64,000 nucleotides of DNA. It comes from Dugong dugon. Taxonomy: Eukaryota; Chordata; Mammalia; Sirenia; Dugongidae. Below the pieces are notes generated by a model. It was not told the DNA's origin, ran no database searches, and saw only the letters and a program-made list of their open reading frames with translations. This document shows, in pieces, positions 1-11,476 of this stretch. The translations under genes were made by a program, and so were the position numbers. The stretch lies in assembly GCA_030035585.1 (NCBI GenBank), contig CM057482.1, positions 57,106,828 to 57,170,827 on the forward strand. The letters are read 5' to 3'. How positions within the stretch are numbered: the stretch's first letter is position 1; every line of letters starts with the position of its first letter.

Positions 1-108
1 GACAGGGTACAACTGCCCCACAGAGTTTGCAAGGAGCAGCTGGTGGATTCAAAATTCCCATCTTTTGGTTAGCAGCCAAGTTCTTAACCACTGTGCAACC
101 AGGGCTCC
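1..108 (-). mobile_element. Afrotherian tRNA-derived SINE, cut by window edge
   Basis: Read on the minus strand, this begins with 'ggagccctggttgcacagtg' at 108 and runs toward position 1 through the A-box-like 'cacagtggttaag', 'ggttagc..' type segments and the 'ccagctgctcc' body. The 3' tail lies outside the window. It matches the other SINE copies listed here (for example 31784-31949). SINEs of this type are non-coding and depend on a LINE for mobility. Confidence 0.85.
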
Positions 109-119
109 AACACAATAAT

Positions 120-545
120 TATATCTTGATAGAAAGAGAGAAAAACGTGGAACAGAATTCCAAATTCTCAAAAAATCCAGAATTAATGGACCCACTAAGA
201 GAGGAGGAATTCCCTGAGATGTTCTTTGAGCCTTGAGTTGAAACTATCCCCTTAAGTTGCCTTTTAGCTAAATAGCAGGTTAGCTCATAGAGTAATGAAT
301 ATCACACTTGAGTACTGCACTCTTAAAAAAAAATCTGAAACACCTGAAATGGTCAACAAATACTCTAAATCAAAGGTGAGAAGGATTGGGGGCTGTGAGA
401 CTAGGTCAATGGGAATGGAACAACTAGAAGGGAAATAAGAATGTTGATACAACTTGACGAATGTAACCAATATCATTAACTATATGTGGAGAAATTGTTG
501 ACTGGGGATCTGTTTTACAGTGTACACTTCCAGTGAAAACACAAT
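120..545 (+). mobile_element. LINE-1 3' UTR fragment
   Basis: The stretch resembles the 3' UTR sequence between the two terminal modules of the L1 copy at 49904-54423, and the fragment at 47866-47976. Shared landmarks are 'gttgaaactatccccttaag', the 'gggggctgtgagactaggtc' segment (equivalent to 'gggggcagtgagttcaagac') and the 'gaatgtaaccaatatcatta' segment. It carries no ORF. Its ends are approximate. Confidence 0.6.
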
Positions 546-1187
546 ACACTATTATTTAAAGATAATAATAATAATTTAAAAATCATGATGGTGTTTTGGA
601 GTTTATATTATTGTCTATGAGGTGGAAATTTTATTATATTTAGGTCTCTGTGCACAATAAACTTTTAGGACTCTAAGTAATAGACATTCCCCTGACTCCC
701 CCAACTCCTTCCAAAGAACATACATACATGTCGCACCATACCCATGTTCAGTCAAGATGGATCTGCAATGCAGCATGGCTGTGCATGTGCCCACTTTGGC
801 ATATATTTACACAGGGCTGATCTTCACAGTTCTGAGCAATGGGACTCCCACTTTCCAGTGACAGTAGATCTAGCCATATTTAGGGCAATATTTAGGGCAA
901 GCACTACAGGGGTATCAGGAGCACTCAGTGTACTAAAGAGAACTCAGCCCACTGCGGGTGGAAAATTGAATGTCCAACCTCCCCCAGACCACCATGTACT
1001 CTGAGAATCCTCCTGCAGAGTGCTCTGCAGAGATGTGTTTAATGAACACATTTGGTCTGCAACATGGCATCCAGAGACAGCTAACATGCAATAAGTCTGA
1101 GTGAATGTCAACCTAAGTGATAACATTCATATGTGAGGATTGAAAAAAAGATGACACAAGAAAACATGTGCGTAAAACACAGTTTTA
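546..1187. other. Unassigned AT-rich non-coding DNA
   Basis: There is a short (TAA)n run at about 565-577. I see no recognisable repeat or exon. The short ORFs here have no recognisable domain. Confidence 0.5.
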
Positions 1188-2396
1188 GGGGGCAGAGGCA
1201 AGAAGGTGATCTAGTCAGACACATCAAGCCATCGCTCTGCAACAAAGACCCAAAAAACCGATTAGAACAAATACAGACATCAATCCTGGAAGCCTGATCT
1301 TTAAATGAAGGGATAAAGTATTAGATCAGAAGTCACTGAGAAGAAGAAACTGATCAAAAACAGCGTACAAGTAGAGATACAGAGTGGAGGTTCCCTGGCA
1401 ACTGGCATGGCACAGCACAGCCATCTTGAGATAAAGCCAAAAACCACACACAAAGAGCAGAGAAAGGCACATTCACGGAACTCCCAATAGAAAATAGAAG
1501 AATAGAACAGACACACCCAGAGGGAAGCAAGGTTCCATTTGCTGGCTGCAGCTCAAGGAAGGGCCCAAACCCTCTCATACAATAACCAGAGGAGCATGTT
1601 CCTACAACCCCAACCCTTCTGGCGAATAGTGGCAAAAACCCTATCTCGGTAGCCCTGACTGCAGCTAACCACAGCACAAGCCCCACCTACTTACTCCTAT
1701 CTGGACCCATCCACCCCTCCTTTAACCCCCTCCTGCCTCTCTCTTCCTGCCAGCCACACCCTGATACACTGCAGCCAAGTGACCCAGCTCTTCACACTTA
1801 TCCTCCCTGCCAGCCAGTCAGCATCCATCACAGCAGAGAGACCCAACTCCATGCACCCTCCCTCCCTGCCTGCTCCACCCTGCTGCCCCAAAACTGAGCA
1901 TCCCAGCCCATGCTCCTCCCTCCCAGTACCACAAATGAGAAACCTGGCTCAGTGTCCCTCTCATGCAGCTGCTGACCATCCAGGCCAGTGACACTCCCTC
2001 CCCACTGGCTCTGCCCCAATGTGCCAGAGCCAAGCAACCCAGCCCCACACCCCTCTCCCAAGTAGGCCCGAACCATTATGCCACAGCCAAACAACCCAGC
2101 AACACATCCCTCCCTTCCCACCATCCCTGTACAGCTTCCCCGCAGCGAAGCATCCCAGCCCTGTATTCTCCTTACCTGCTTACCACACCCTACTGCATCA
2201 CAGCTGAGTGACCTGCCCTGCCCATCTGGACAAAATGATGAGAGATATTGTGTCCACAGACAAGCAAGCAACAAAACACGCCCATATCAAAACAAAACAA
2301 AAAAGCAAGGCGAAACATACAATCAATAAAGAAAATAATACTTGAATGTCTCAGAGACAACAGATTATGTCAAAACATGTAAAAATGCAGGAAAAG

Positions 2397-3417
2397 ATGG
2401 CTCCAACAAGTGACCAAAATAAAGAATTAGACAACCTTATGGCAGCAGATAAGGCAGTGAAACTTCCTGATTTAAAATCCAAGAAACTAATAATTAGGGC
2501 TCTCCAAGAGATTAGGAAAGAGATCGAGGGAAACATAGACAAAAACCAAAGAACCAATAGACAAAATCATGAAAACACAGACAAAACCAACAAAAACAAT
2601 GCTAAAATCAGGGAAAATAAAGACAAAGCAACAGAAGAATGCAGGAAAATAATACAACAAAATGTCAAAACAAACAAAGAATTAGGAATCATACAAAGAC
2701 AGTAACTAGAAATCCAAGAGATAAGCAACAAAATTTCAGAAATGGAAAATTCAATAGAAGGTTTTAGGAGAAACTTTGAAACAATGGCAGATGGAGGCAA
2801 GACTGAAGACAAATCCATGGGCACAACTTTGAGAAAAAATCAGAGAAAAGAATTAAGAAAAATGAAGACTACCTAAGAATTGTGTGGGACACAATCAAGA
2901 ACAAAAATCTGGACATGATCAGAGTTCCAGAAAAGGAAAACATAGAGAGGATTGTTGAAGATTTGCTGGCAGAAAATTTCCCTAACATCATGAAAAACAA
3001 AAAGCTGACCATCCAAGAAGCCCAATGAACTACATATAGGATAGACCACAAAATAAAGTCTCCAAGATTTATCATAATTACACTTGCCAAAACCAAAGAC
3101 AAAGAAAGAATCCTGAGAGCAGCTTGAGACAAAAGAAGTAACTGACAAAGCAGAAACAATAAAACTAAGCTCTGATTACTCAACAGAAACAATGCAGGCA
3201 AGAAGGCTGCGAGATGAAGTATATAAAATATTGAGAAAAAAAAATTGCCAACCAAGAATAATATATCCTGAAAAACTCTCTCTCAAATATGATGGTGAAA
3301 TTAGGACATTTCTAGATACACAGAAATTAAGAGAGTTTGTGAAAACAAAAAGAAACATACAAGAAATATTAAAAGGAGTCATTCAGACAGGAAAACAACA
3401 TCAGAAAACAACCTGAG
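2397..3417 (+). pseudogene. L1 copy A ORF1 (RNA-binding protein), broken
   Basis: L1 ORF1 normally encodes an RNA-binding, coiled-coil chaperone that coats L1 RNA in the cytoplasm. The ATG at 2397 ('aagatggctccaaca') corresponds to the ORF1 starts at 41210 and 51404 of the other two copies. The N-terminal part is rich in K, N, E and Q with heptad-like spacing, as in the coiled coil. Then an in-frame stop follows at 2703-2705 ('cagtaactag') where copy C reads 'caattagaa'. The C-terminal part is recognisable near 3192-3417 in another frame as ..KNCQPRIIYPEKLSLKYDGE.., matching the C-terminal domain of the other copies. Non-functional. Confidence 0.75.
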
Positions 3418-5375
3418 GCTACCACAAAGGACAGCATCAGCCAGATAACAACTGAGGTAAAGAACTCTCAATAATAAAACTAGAAGATTTAATACAGGGA
3501 ACCGAGATGTCAATCTGTAAATGATGACAACATCAAAACAATAGAAGAGGGAATAAATGGTGTAGGTATAGAACTTTCAAATGGAGAGGAAATCAAGGTG
3601 ATATCAAGTAATAAAAGACTGGTTTAAACCTAAGAAGGTAAGTGTAAATTTCAACCTACCCATGAAGATAGTTAACAAACCTACTCACTAAAAAAATAAT
3701 AACAATAAAGAATAAACACAAAATCTTTAATAACAAAAGAAATTCCAAAAACAAAAGGAACTCAGCACAAGAAATTAAGAGGAACAAAGAAAATGTCATC
3801 ACAAAAACAAAATAGCCCAACAAAATGACAGCAATAAACTTGCAGGTATCAATAATCACACTGAAAGTAAACGCTTTAAAATTTACCCGTAATGAGATAG
3901 ACAGTAAAAGAATGGATTAAAAAAAAAAAAAAGACTCATCAATATGATGTCTACAAGATACACACCTTTAACACATTGACATAAACATATTAAAAATCAA
4001 AGAATGGAAAGAAATCAAGCAAACAAAAACCAAAACAGAGCAAAAGTGGCAATACTAACCTAAGATAAAATAGAATTTAAGGCAAAATTTACATAAAAGA
4101 CAAGGAAGGACATTATAAAATGATTAAAGGGACAATCCACTAAGAAGGCATAACCTTCATAAATATCTATGCTCCCAATTACAGGGCTCCAAAATACATA
4201 AAACAAACTCTAACGCCACTGAAAAGAAAAATAGACAGTTCCACTATAATAGTAGGAGACTTCAACAACGTTCTCAATAAAAGACAGAACATCTAGAAAA
4301 AAACTCAACAAAGATACAGAGGATCTAAAGGCCACATCAATCAACCTGAACTCATAGACATATATAGAACATGCCACCTAACAGCAGCTAAGTATACTTT
4401 CTTTTCCAATGCACATGGAACATTCTCCAGAATAGATGAAATTTTAGGTCACAAAGCAACTCTCAATAAAATCCAAAACATCAAAATAATACAATGCATC
4501 TTCTCTGATCACAACATCAAAAAGTAGAAATTAATAATAGGAAGAGCAAGGGAAAAAAATTAAAAACCTGGAAACTAAATAAGACCTTGCTTAAAAACCA
4601 CAGGGGAATAGAAGAAAATAAAAGATGGAATAAAAAAAATTCCCAGAATCAAATGAGAATGCAAACACATGAGATCATAACCTTGGGGACATAGCAAAGG
4701 CAATGCTCAGAGGTCAATTTATAGCAATAATGCACGCATCAAAAAAGAACAGGTCAAAATAAAAATGTTATCCCTAAAACTAGAATAAATAGAAAGAGAA
4801 GAGCAAAAGAAGCCTACAGTTACCAGAAAAAGGAAATAATTAAGATTAGAGAAGAAATAAATGGTATAGAGAACAGAAAAAAAATAGAATCAACAGATAA
4901 AAAGTTAGTTCTCTGAAAATATCAATGAAATCGACAAAGTACTGACCAAACTGACAAACGAAAAATAGGAAAGGAAACATATACTCAAATGAGAAATGAT
5001 ATGGAGGACATTACAACAGACTCAACTGATATAAAAAAGTATAACAGAGTACTATGAAAAATTGTACTCCAACAAATTTGAGAGCCTAGAAGAAATGGAC
5101 AAATATCTAGAAACATACTACCTACTTAAACTAAAACTGAGGTAGAAAATCTGAACAGACCCATAGCAAGAGAAGAGACAGAAAAGGTAATAATAAAAAG
5201 CTTCCAACGAAAAAAATCCCTGGCCCAGGTGGCTTCACAGGAGAATTTTACCAAACATTCACAGAAGAGCTCACACCAGTCCTACTCGAACTATTTCAGA
5301 TCATGAAAGAGGAAAGGATACTCCCGAATTCATTCTATGAAGCCAGCATAACCCTGATATCAAAGCCAGGCAAAA

Positions 5376-5507
5376 AGTCAAAAAACCAAACCTATTGCTG
5401 TCACATCAATTCCAATTCATAGCGACCCTATAGGACAGAGTAGAAATGTCCATAGAGTTTCCAAGGAGCAGCTGGTGGATTCAAACTGTCAATCTTTTGA
5501 TTAGCAG
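5376..5507 (-). mobile_element. 5'-truncated afrotherian SINE inside L1 copy A
   Basis: The SINE is on the minus strand: tail 'ttgctgtcacatcaattcc' and body 'ctataggacagagtagaaat', 'ccaaggagcagctggtggat'. It is flanked by direct repeats of 'aaagccaggcaaa' (5362-5374 and about 5511-5523), which is ORF2 sequence duplicated on insertion. The tRNA-like 5' head is missing, so the copy lacks most of its A box. Confidence 0.88.
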
Positions 5508-7029
5508 CCAAAGCCAGGCAAAGATATCATAAAAAAAAAAGAAAGAAAGAAAATTGCAGACCAATATCCCTCATGAATATACACACAAAAATTGTCAACA
5601 AAATTCCAGCCAACAGAACTCAGCATCATATCAAAAACATAATACACCACAACCAAGTGGGATTCATACCAGGTATGCAAGGATGGTTCAGCATTAGAAA
5701 ATCAATCAACATAATCCACCACATAAATAGAATTACATGATCATCTCAATAGACACAGAAAAGGCATTTGATGAAGTCCAACACCAATTCCTGATTAAAA
5801 CTCTCCATAAAATAGGAATGGGAGGGAAATTCCTCAACATAATAAAAGCTATCTATACAAAACCAACAGTCAACATCATTCTCAGCAGAGAGGGGCTGAA
5901 AGCATTCCTCCTGAGAACGAGAACAAAACAAGGATGCCCTTTATCACCACTCCCATTTAACATTTTGCTAGAAGTCCTAGCTAGAGAAATAAGGCAGAAA
6001 AAGAAATAAAGGCATCCAAATTGGTAATGAAGAAGTAAAACTGTCCCTACTTACAGATGATATGATACTATACCTAGAGAAACCAAAACACTCCACAAGA
6101 AAACTACTGGAACTAATAGATTAAGAAGAGTAACAGGATAGAAGTAAACATACAAAAATCATCTGGATTCCTATACACCAATAAAGAGAATAGGAAATCA
6201 GGAAAACAATACCATCTATAATAGCCTGTAAAAAAAATAAGTACTTAGGAATAAATTTAACCAGGGGCATAAAAGACCTATATAAAGAACACTACAAAAC
6301 ACTATTGCAAGAAAGCAAAAGAGTTACACAAAAGGAAAAACATACCCTGCTCATGCATAGGAAGACTCAACATCATAAAAATGTCAATTCACCCAAAACG
6401 ATCTACAAATAAAATGCAATCCCAATTCAAACACCAACAGCATTCTGTAATGAGACAGAAAATCTAATCACCAACTTTATATGGAAAGGAAAGAGGCCCT
6501 GGGGAGGAAAAGTATTGTTAAAGAAAAAGAACAAAATAGGAGGCCTCACACTACTTGATCTCAGAACCTGCTATACAGCCACAATAGTCAAAGCAGCCTG
6601 CTATTGGTACAAAAACAGACGCATAGACCAATGTAACAGAATTGAGAACCCAGACTTAAATCTATCCACCTGCAGTCAGCTGATCTTTGACAAAGCTCCA
6701 AAGTCCATTAAATGGGGAATAGACTGTTCTTTAGCAAATTGTGCTGGTATAACTGGATATCCATCCCTAAAAAAATGAAACAGGACTCATACTTCACACC
6801 ATACACAAAAACTGATTCAAAATGGATCAAAGACCTAAACATAAAACCTAAAACTATACAGGTCATGCAAGAAAAACTAGGAACAATGCTAGGGACCCTA
6901 ATATATGACATAAATAGGATACAAACCATAACTAACAATGCACAAAGACCAAAAGAGAAACTAGATAATTGGGAGCTCCTAAAAATTAAATGTTTATGCT
7001 CATCAAGACTTCATCAAAAGAGTACAAAG

Positions 7030-7034
7030 AGAAC
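7030..7034. repeat. Left target-site duplication of ERVL provirus
   Basis: AGAAC immediately precedes the LTR; AGTAC (13532-13536) follows the distal LTR. In the uninterrupted L1 copy at 45689-45700 the site reads 'agagaacctacagactgg', which fits an insertion that duplicated AGAAC. One mismatch reflects later decay. Five-base duplications are typical for ERVL. Confidence 0.75.
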
Positions 7035-7512
7035 TGTACTAGGCTGGGTTCTCTAGAGAAGCAAAACCAGTAAAGGGTATAAATATATAGAGACATTTCT
7101 AGCAAGGAAATGGATCATATGATTGTAGAGGCTGGAATATCCCAAGTCTGTAGACCAGGATAGAGGCTTCTCCTGATTCACATAGCTGCAGGGGCTGGTG
7201 AACCCAAGATCAGCAGGTCGGAGAGCAGGGTTCTTGCTCACAGGCTGTGAAGATCAATGAATCCCAAGATCAGCAGATAAGCTGCTAGCTCATGTCCCAA
7301 GAACTAGAGGTAAGATGAACAGGAGGCAGCTTCTGGATCCAGAACAGGCAAAAGCCAGAACATCCATTTATATTCAGTTGCAGGCCACACACCCAAGGAA
7401 ACTGCCTTTCAACTGACTGGCTACTCACAGCAGATCCCATCATGGGAGTGATCACATATAAACACTGAGAGTCATGGCCCAGCCAAGTTGACACACAATC
7501 TTAACCATCACA
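7035..7512 (-). repeat. 3' LTR of the ERVL provirus
   Basis: On the minus strand it starts TGTGATGGTTAAGATTGTGT (7512 backwards) and ends ..AACCCAGCCTAGTACA at 7035. It pairs with 13049-13531. The TG..CA ends and the opening resemble MLT2-type ERVL LTRs. A solo relative sits at 17462-18020 on the plus strand. Confidence 0.88.
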
Positions 7513-7917
7513 GTCCAACCCTTGTCAACTTGACACCTGTACACATCTCCCCAAACCATACATAATCTCTGAATAAAGAAAATTACAAAGTCATACTTGC
7601 ACGTAACATGATATAACTAACGTGTACAACCATAAATGCACTAGCCCTGTTTACATCTTATATTTTATAAGTGAATAAAATGAATATATTTGATGCATAC
7701 ATACAAAGCAGAAGAAATACTCAACAATTACAGCCCTTGTTTCTACAAGGTCACATGGACATAACTGGTATTTAGAACTACCTTCTTACGCCACTCATTC
7801 TGTATTCCGTTTGCCCTCAGCAAGCACCTCAGCTGGTCATGGTTCTTTACCTAGTGTGGTGACCAAAACCTTCATTCCTGAAGAGTCTGGGCTATTAGTA
7901 ATAATGTCAGAATTGGC

Positions 7918-8139
7918 TTACTGTAGTTTTCCATTGACTTTAATCACAGGGCATGGTAGTACTAAGAGACACCTTAAGTGATCCCCTGCATTCCAGACAT
8001 ACTCTTCTTTACCTCTGTTATGTAATATTAATCTGATTTCCCCTTGGTAATCAGGATTAATCACACCAGCCAGTACGGTAACTGCCTTCTTTGCCTGTTG
8101 ATCCAGAGAAATAAAGAGCCGAAAGTGGCCAGGCGTCAT
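7918..8139 (-). pseudogene. ERVL dUTPase domain remnant
   Basis: A 73-residue open stretch matches the trimeric dUTPase fold used by ERVL elements at the C-terminal end of Pol. dUTPase hydrolyses dUTP and keeps uracil out of the viral cDNA. The motif-3-like segment reads AGVINPDYQGEI, followed by LILHN and a C-terminal VLPCPVIKVNGKLQ. The residue normally Asp just before P/S-D-Y is Asn here, which would be expected to damage catalysis. The upstream dUTPase motifs lie in a different frame or have decayed. Confidence 0.8.
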
Positions 8140-8513
8140 TCTTAGCTTCTACTTCAATGGAATCGGTGATGTGTCTCCAGGAGGGAGCATTCCTCCCTTT
8201 GGAACTAAGACCTCTAGGCCTGCAGAGCATAAGGTTGTGGGGATAGGAAGCAAAAATCTTGCAAGTGGGCACTATGGTTAATAGTGAGTGCTGCCACTCC
8301 CATTTCCACCCCTTGATTCCTGGACCCATGAAACCTGGCTATGGGAGATACAGCACCATATATTGGATGCTGGTTTAGAGCATATACAGCCTTCTGGAGA
8401 ACACTGCCCCAACCCTGCAGGGTATTGTCACCTAGCTGGCACCATAATTGTGTCTTTAGGAGGCCATTCCATCATTCTATCAAGCCAGCTACTTCAAGAT
8501 GATGAGGAACATG

Positions 8514-9060
8514 TTAAGATTGGTGAATTCCATGAGCATGAGCCCACTGACGTACTTCATTTGCTGTGAAGAGAGTCCGTTGATCAGAGGCAATACTGTG
8601 TGGGATACTATGATGGTGGATAAGGCATTCTATAAGTCCAAGGATGGTAGTTTTAGCAGAAGTACTGTGTGCAGGGAAGGCAAATCCACATCCAGAGTAA
8701 GTATCTATTCCAGTAAGGACAAAATGCTGCCCTTTCCATGACAGAAGTGGTCCAATGTAATCAGCTTGCCACCAGGTTGCTGGCTGATCACCTCGAGGGA
8801 TGGTGCCATATCGAAGATTCAGTGTTGGTCTCTGCTGCTGGCAGATTAGGCATTCAGCAGTGCCTGTAGCCAAGTCAGCCTTGGTGAGTGGAAGTCCATG
8901 TTGCTGGGCCCATGTATAACCTCTATCCCTGCCACCATGGCCACTTTATTCATGAGCACATTGAGCAATGACAGGAGTAGCTGCGGAAAGAGGATGACTG
9001 CTTTCCACAGAACACATCATCTTATCCACTTGATTGTTAAAATCCTCCTCTGCTGAGGTC
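8514..9060 (-). pseudogene. ERVL integrase remnant
   Basis: The best-preserved part (8873-8514, 119 residues) starts in the zinc-binding-to-core linker (..CLICQQQRP..) and continues with WWQADYIGPLLSWKGQHFVL, which includes the first catalytic Asp of the DD35E core. Then GIDTYSGCGFAFPAHSTSAK follows, and later SIASDQ contains the second Asp. This is the retroviral integrase core order. The remaining core and N-terminal zinc finger continue in other frames up to about 9060. Non-functional because of stops and frame changes. Confidence 0.82.
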
Positions 9061-9235
9061 ACCATTTGGTGAGCATTCACATGAGACACAAATATCTTCA
9101 CTTCTCTGGCCCACTCAGAAGTCTATTCACATACATCTTCCCCATAAAGCCTTGTCTCCGATTTTCCAATCATGATCCTTCCAAGTCCCTGACCATCTAG
9201 CCAAACCGTTGGCCACAGCCATGAATAGTATGCAA

Positions 9236-9553
9236 TCACATATCTGGCCATTTCTCCTTCCAAGCAAAGTGAGCAACAAGGTGTACTGCTCTAAGTTCTC
9301 CCCATTGGGAGGATTTCCCTTCACCACTGTCCTTCAGGGAGGTCCTGGAAAGGGGCTGTAGTGCTGCTGCTATCCACTTTCGAGTGGTGCTTGCATATCT
9401 TGCAAAACCATCTGTAAACCAAGCACAAGTTTTCCCTTCTTCAGTCAACAGATCATAAGGTACTCCCCATGAGGCCATAGGTGCAGACTGGGAGATGGAA
9501 GGTAATGTGAAAGGAGTGGAGACCATGGCCATTTGGGCCACTCCCTCATGCAA
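9236..9553 (-). pseudogene. ERVL RNase H remnant
   Basis: A 105-residue open frame contains AWFTDGFARY, the first RNase H motif with its catalytic Asp, and SSQWGELRAVHLVAH with the catalytic Glu helix. RNase H degrades genomic RNA in RNA/DNA hybrids during reverse transcription. It sits between the RT and integrase remnants, as in retroviral Pol. The neighbouring frames do not join up. Confidence 0.82.
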
Positions 9554-10306
9554 CTTACTTGTGCCTTCAGGTCCTGCTCAAGCCTGATCTTGTATATACT
9601 ACTTTCATTTAAAGATGGAGTTCTGCTGTTCACTTCCATGTTTATGACTCTGGGGGTCAGAAAACACCCATTTCATGATGGGCAGCTCAGGCCACATGGT
9701 GACATGGTGTCCTATAGTTAAGCATTCAGTGTTTACTAAGGCACAGTAACTAAGCCAAAAGCTGTTTCTCTAGAGGAGAGTAGTTATCTGCAGAGGATGG
9801 CAGGGCTTTGCTCCAAAATCCTAACGGTCTGCACTGTGATTCACTAATAGTGGCCCAGAAAGACTCCAAATAGCATTTCTATCTGTCACTAACACTTCAG
9901 GCACCATTGGATCAGCTGGATCATATGGTCCAAGTGGCAGAGCGGCTTGGACAGCAGCCTGAACCTGTTGCAGAGCCTTCTCTTGTTCTGGGCCCCACCA
10001 AAACTAGCAGCTTTTCAAGTCACTTGATAAATAGGCTAGAGTAGCACACCCAAATGAGGAATATGTTGCCTCCAAGATCCAAAGAGGCCCACTAGGCATT
10101 GTGCCTGCTTTTTAGTTGTGGGAGCAGCCAGATGCAATATCTTTCACTTTAGAAGGAATATCTCCACATGCCCCATACTTCTGGACCCCTAGAAATTTCA
10201 CTGAGGTGGAAGGTGCCTGAATTTTTGTAGGATTAATTTCCCACCCTATAGTATGCAAATGTTTTACCAATAAGTCCAGAGTCACTGACACTTCTTCCTT
10301 ACTAGG

Positions 10307-10700
10307 TCAAGTCAGTATAATGTCATCAATGTAATGGGCCAGTGTGACGTCTTGTGGAAGGGAAAGGAGATCAAGTTTCCTACACACTAAATTATGACAT
10401 AGGGCTGGAGAGTTCATGTAGCCCTGAAGTAGGCAACTGAAAGTGTATTGCTGGCCTTGCCAGCTGAAGACAAACTGCTTCTGATGGTCTTTTGAAACAG
10501 GTATGGAGAAAAAGGCATTAGCCAGATCAATAGCTGCATACCAGGTACCAGGAGACGTACTAATTTGCTCAAGCAATGAAACTACATCTGCAACAGCAGC
10601 TGCAATTGCAGTCACCACCTGATTAAGTTTTCTTCAATCTACTGTCATTCTCCAAGATCCATCTGTTTTTTGCATAGGTCAAACAGGTGAGTTGAATGGG
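10307..10700 (-). pseudogene. ERVL reverse transcriptase remnant
   Basis: The frame at 10618-10307 shows RT palm motifs in order: TWYAAIDLANAFFSIPVS (first catalytic Asp), FVFSWQGQQYTFSCLLQGYM, and then YIDD at 10322-10333, the catalytic box. The motif order and spacing are those of retroviral RT. Upstream fingers sequence lies around 10620-10700 in a broken frame. The YIDD box itself is intact, but the gene is not. Confidence 0.88.
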
Positions 10701-11083
10701 GATGTGGTGGGAATCACCACCTCTGTATCCTTCAAGTCCTTGATGGTGGTAGTAATCTCTGCAATCCCTCCAGGAATGCAGTATTGCTTTTGGTTTACTA
10801 TTTTCCTAGGTAGGGGCAGTTATAATGGCTTCCTCTTGACCTTTCCTATCATAATACTCCTTTCTCCATTTGTCAGGGATCCAATGTGGGGTTTCTGCCA
10901 GCTGATGAGTATATCTATTCCAATTATGCATTCTGGGACTGGGGAAATCACTACAGGATGGGTTCAGGGACCCACTGGAACTACCGTGAGATGGACATGA
11001 GCCTAGACTCCATTCATAACCTGACCTCTATATGCCCCTACTCTGACTGGTGGGCCATAGTGACGTTTTGGGTCTCCCAAAAT

Positions 11084-11113
11084 TAGTGTCAGTTCAGAGA
11101 CAGTATCCAGTAA
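11084..11113 (-). pseudogene. ERVL protease active-site remnant
   Basis: Minus-strand translation gives L-L-D-T-V-S-E-L-T-L, in the place where a retroviral aspartic protease has L-x-D-T-G. The Asp is kept, but the third residue is Val rather than Gly. The rest of the protease is not readable in one frame. Its position between gag and RT supports the call. Confidence 0.6.
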
Positions 11114-11476
11114 TCCCTGAAAAGTCTGATTATTTCCTTTTCCCCAATGAACTGTTATCCTCATAAAAGTCTGTAATCGCTTTGTGGAAGGCTGGGAGAG
11201 AGATTAATAGTATAAATTTTTGGCAGCATATTGGAGTTCTTCCTCAAGGGGACCTGGCCTCCCCTTCATTCAAGGGATTGTGAGTCTTTAAATTTGCTTA
11301 AGTCTGGGAACTGATTGAGGGACTGTGAATCTTTATTCTGGCAATTTGAGTTAGACTGTTGTTCACCTGAACTAGAATTCATCCATTTGTACAGATCAAG
11401 TAAATAGTATATTTCCTATCTATTTCACTCCTGGGGACACCATGACTAAGTAACCAACACTGTAAGCCCATATGAG

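Larger units (their letters stand above)
1188..7034 (+). mobile_element. LINE-1 copy A, 5' part (before ERVL insertion)
   Basis: This is the 5' UTR, ORF1, and about three quarters of ORF2 of a plus-strand L1. It aligns by eye over its whole length with the L1 at 39246-47554. The start is approximate: 'ggcagaggcaagaaggtg' followed by 'caacaaagacccaaaaaacc' parallels the start of the other copies. The C-rich 5' UTR runs to 2396. ORF1 would start at ATG 2397 and ORF2 at ATG 3825. At 7034 the sequence is interrupted by an ERVL provirus and resumes at 13537. The frames are broken throughout, so this is a dead copy. I found no clear target-site duplication. Confidence 0.9.
3825..7034 (+). pseudogene. 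L1 copy A ORF2 (endonuclease/RT), broken, 5' part
   Basis: ORF2 encodes the endonuclease and reverse transcriptase that carry out target-primed reverse transcription in the nucleus. The probable start, ATG 3825 (MTAINLQVS), aligns with ATG 42629 of copy B. RT sequence is readable at 5737-6009 ([19 protein letters not shown].., then ..[20 protein letters not shown]). The catalytic F-A-D-D box is degraded: positions 6048-6065 read L-L-T-D-D-M. Many stops and frameshifts occur and a SINE sits at 5376-5507. The reading frame continues beyond the ERVL at 13537. Confidence 0.8.

Noticed and set aside
1697-2274. Overlapping ORFs on both strands (up to 148 codons) in C-rich DNA
   Set aside because: They lie in the 5' UTR of L1 copy A. 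The open frames follow from C-rich composition with few stops and have no domain.
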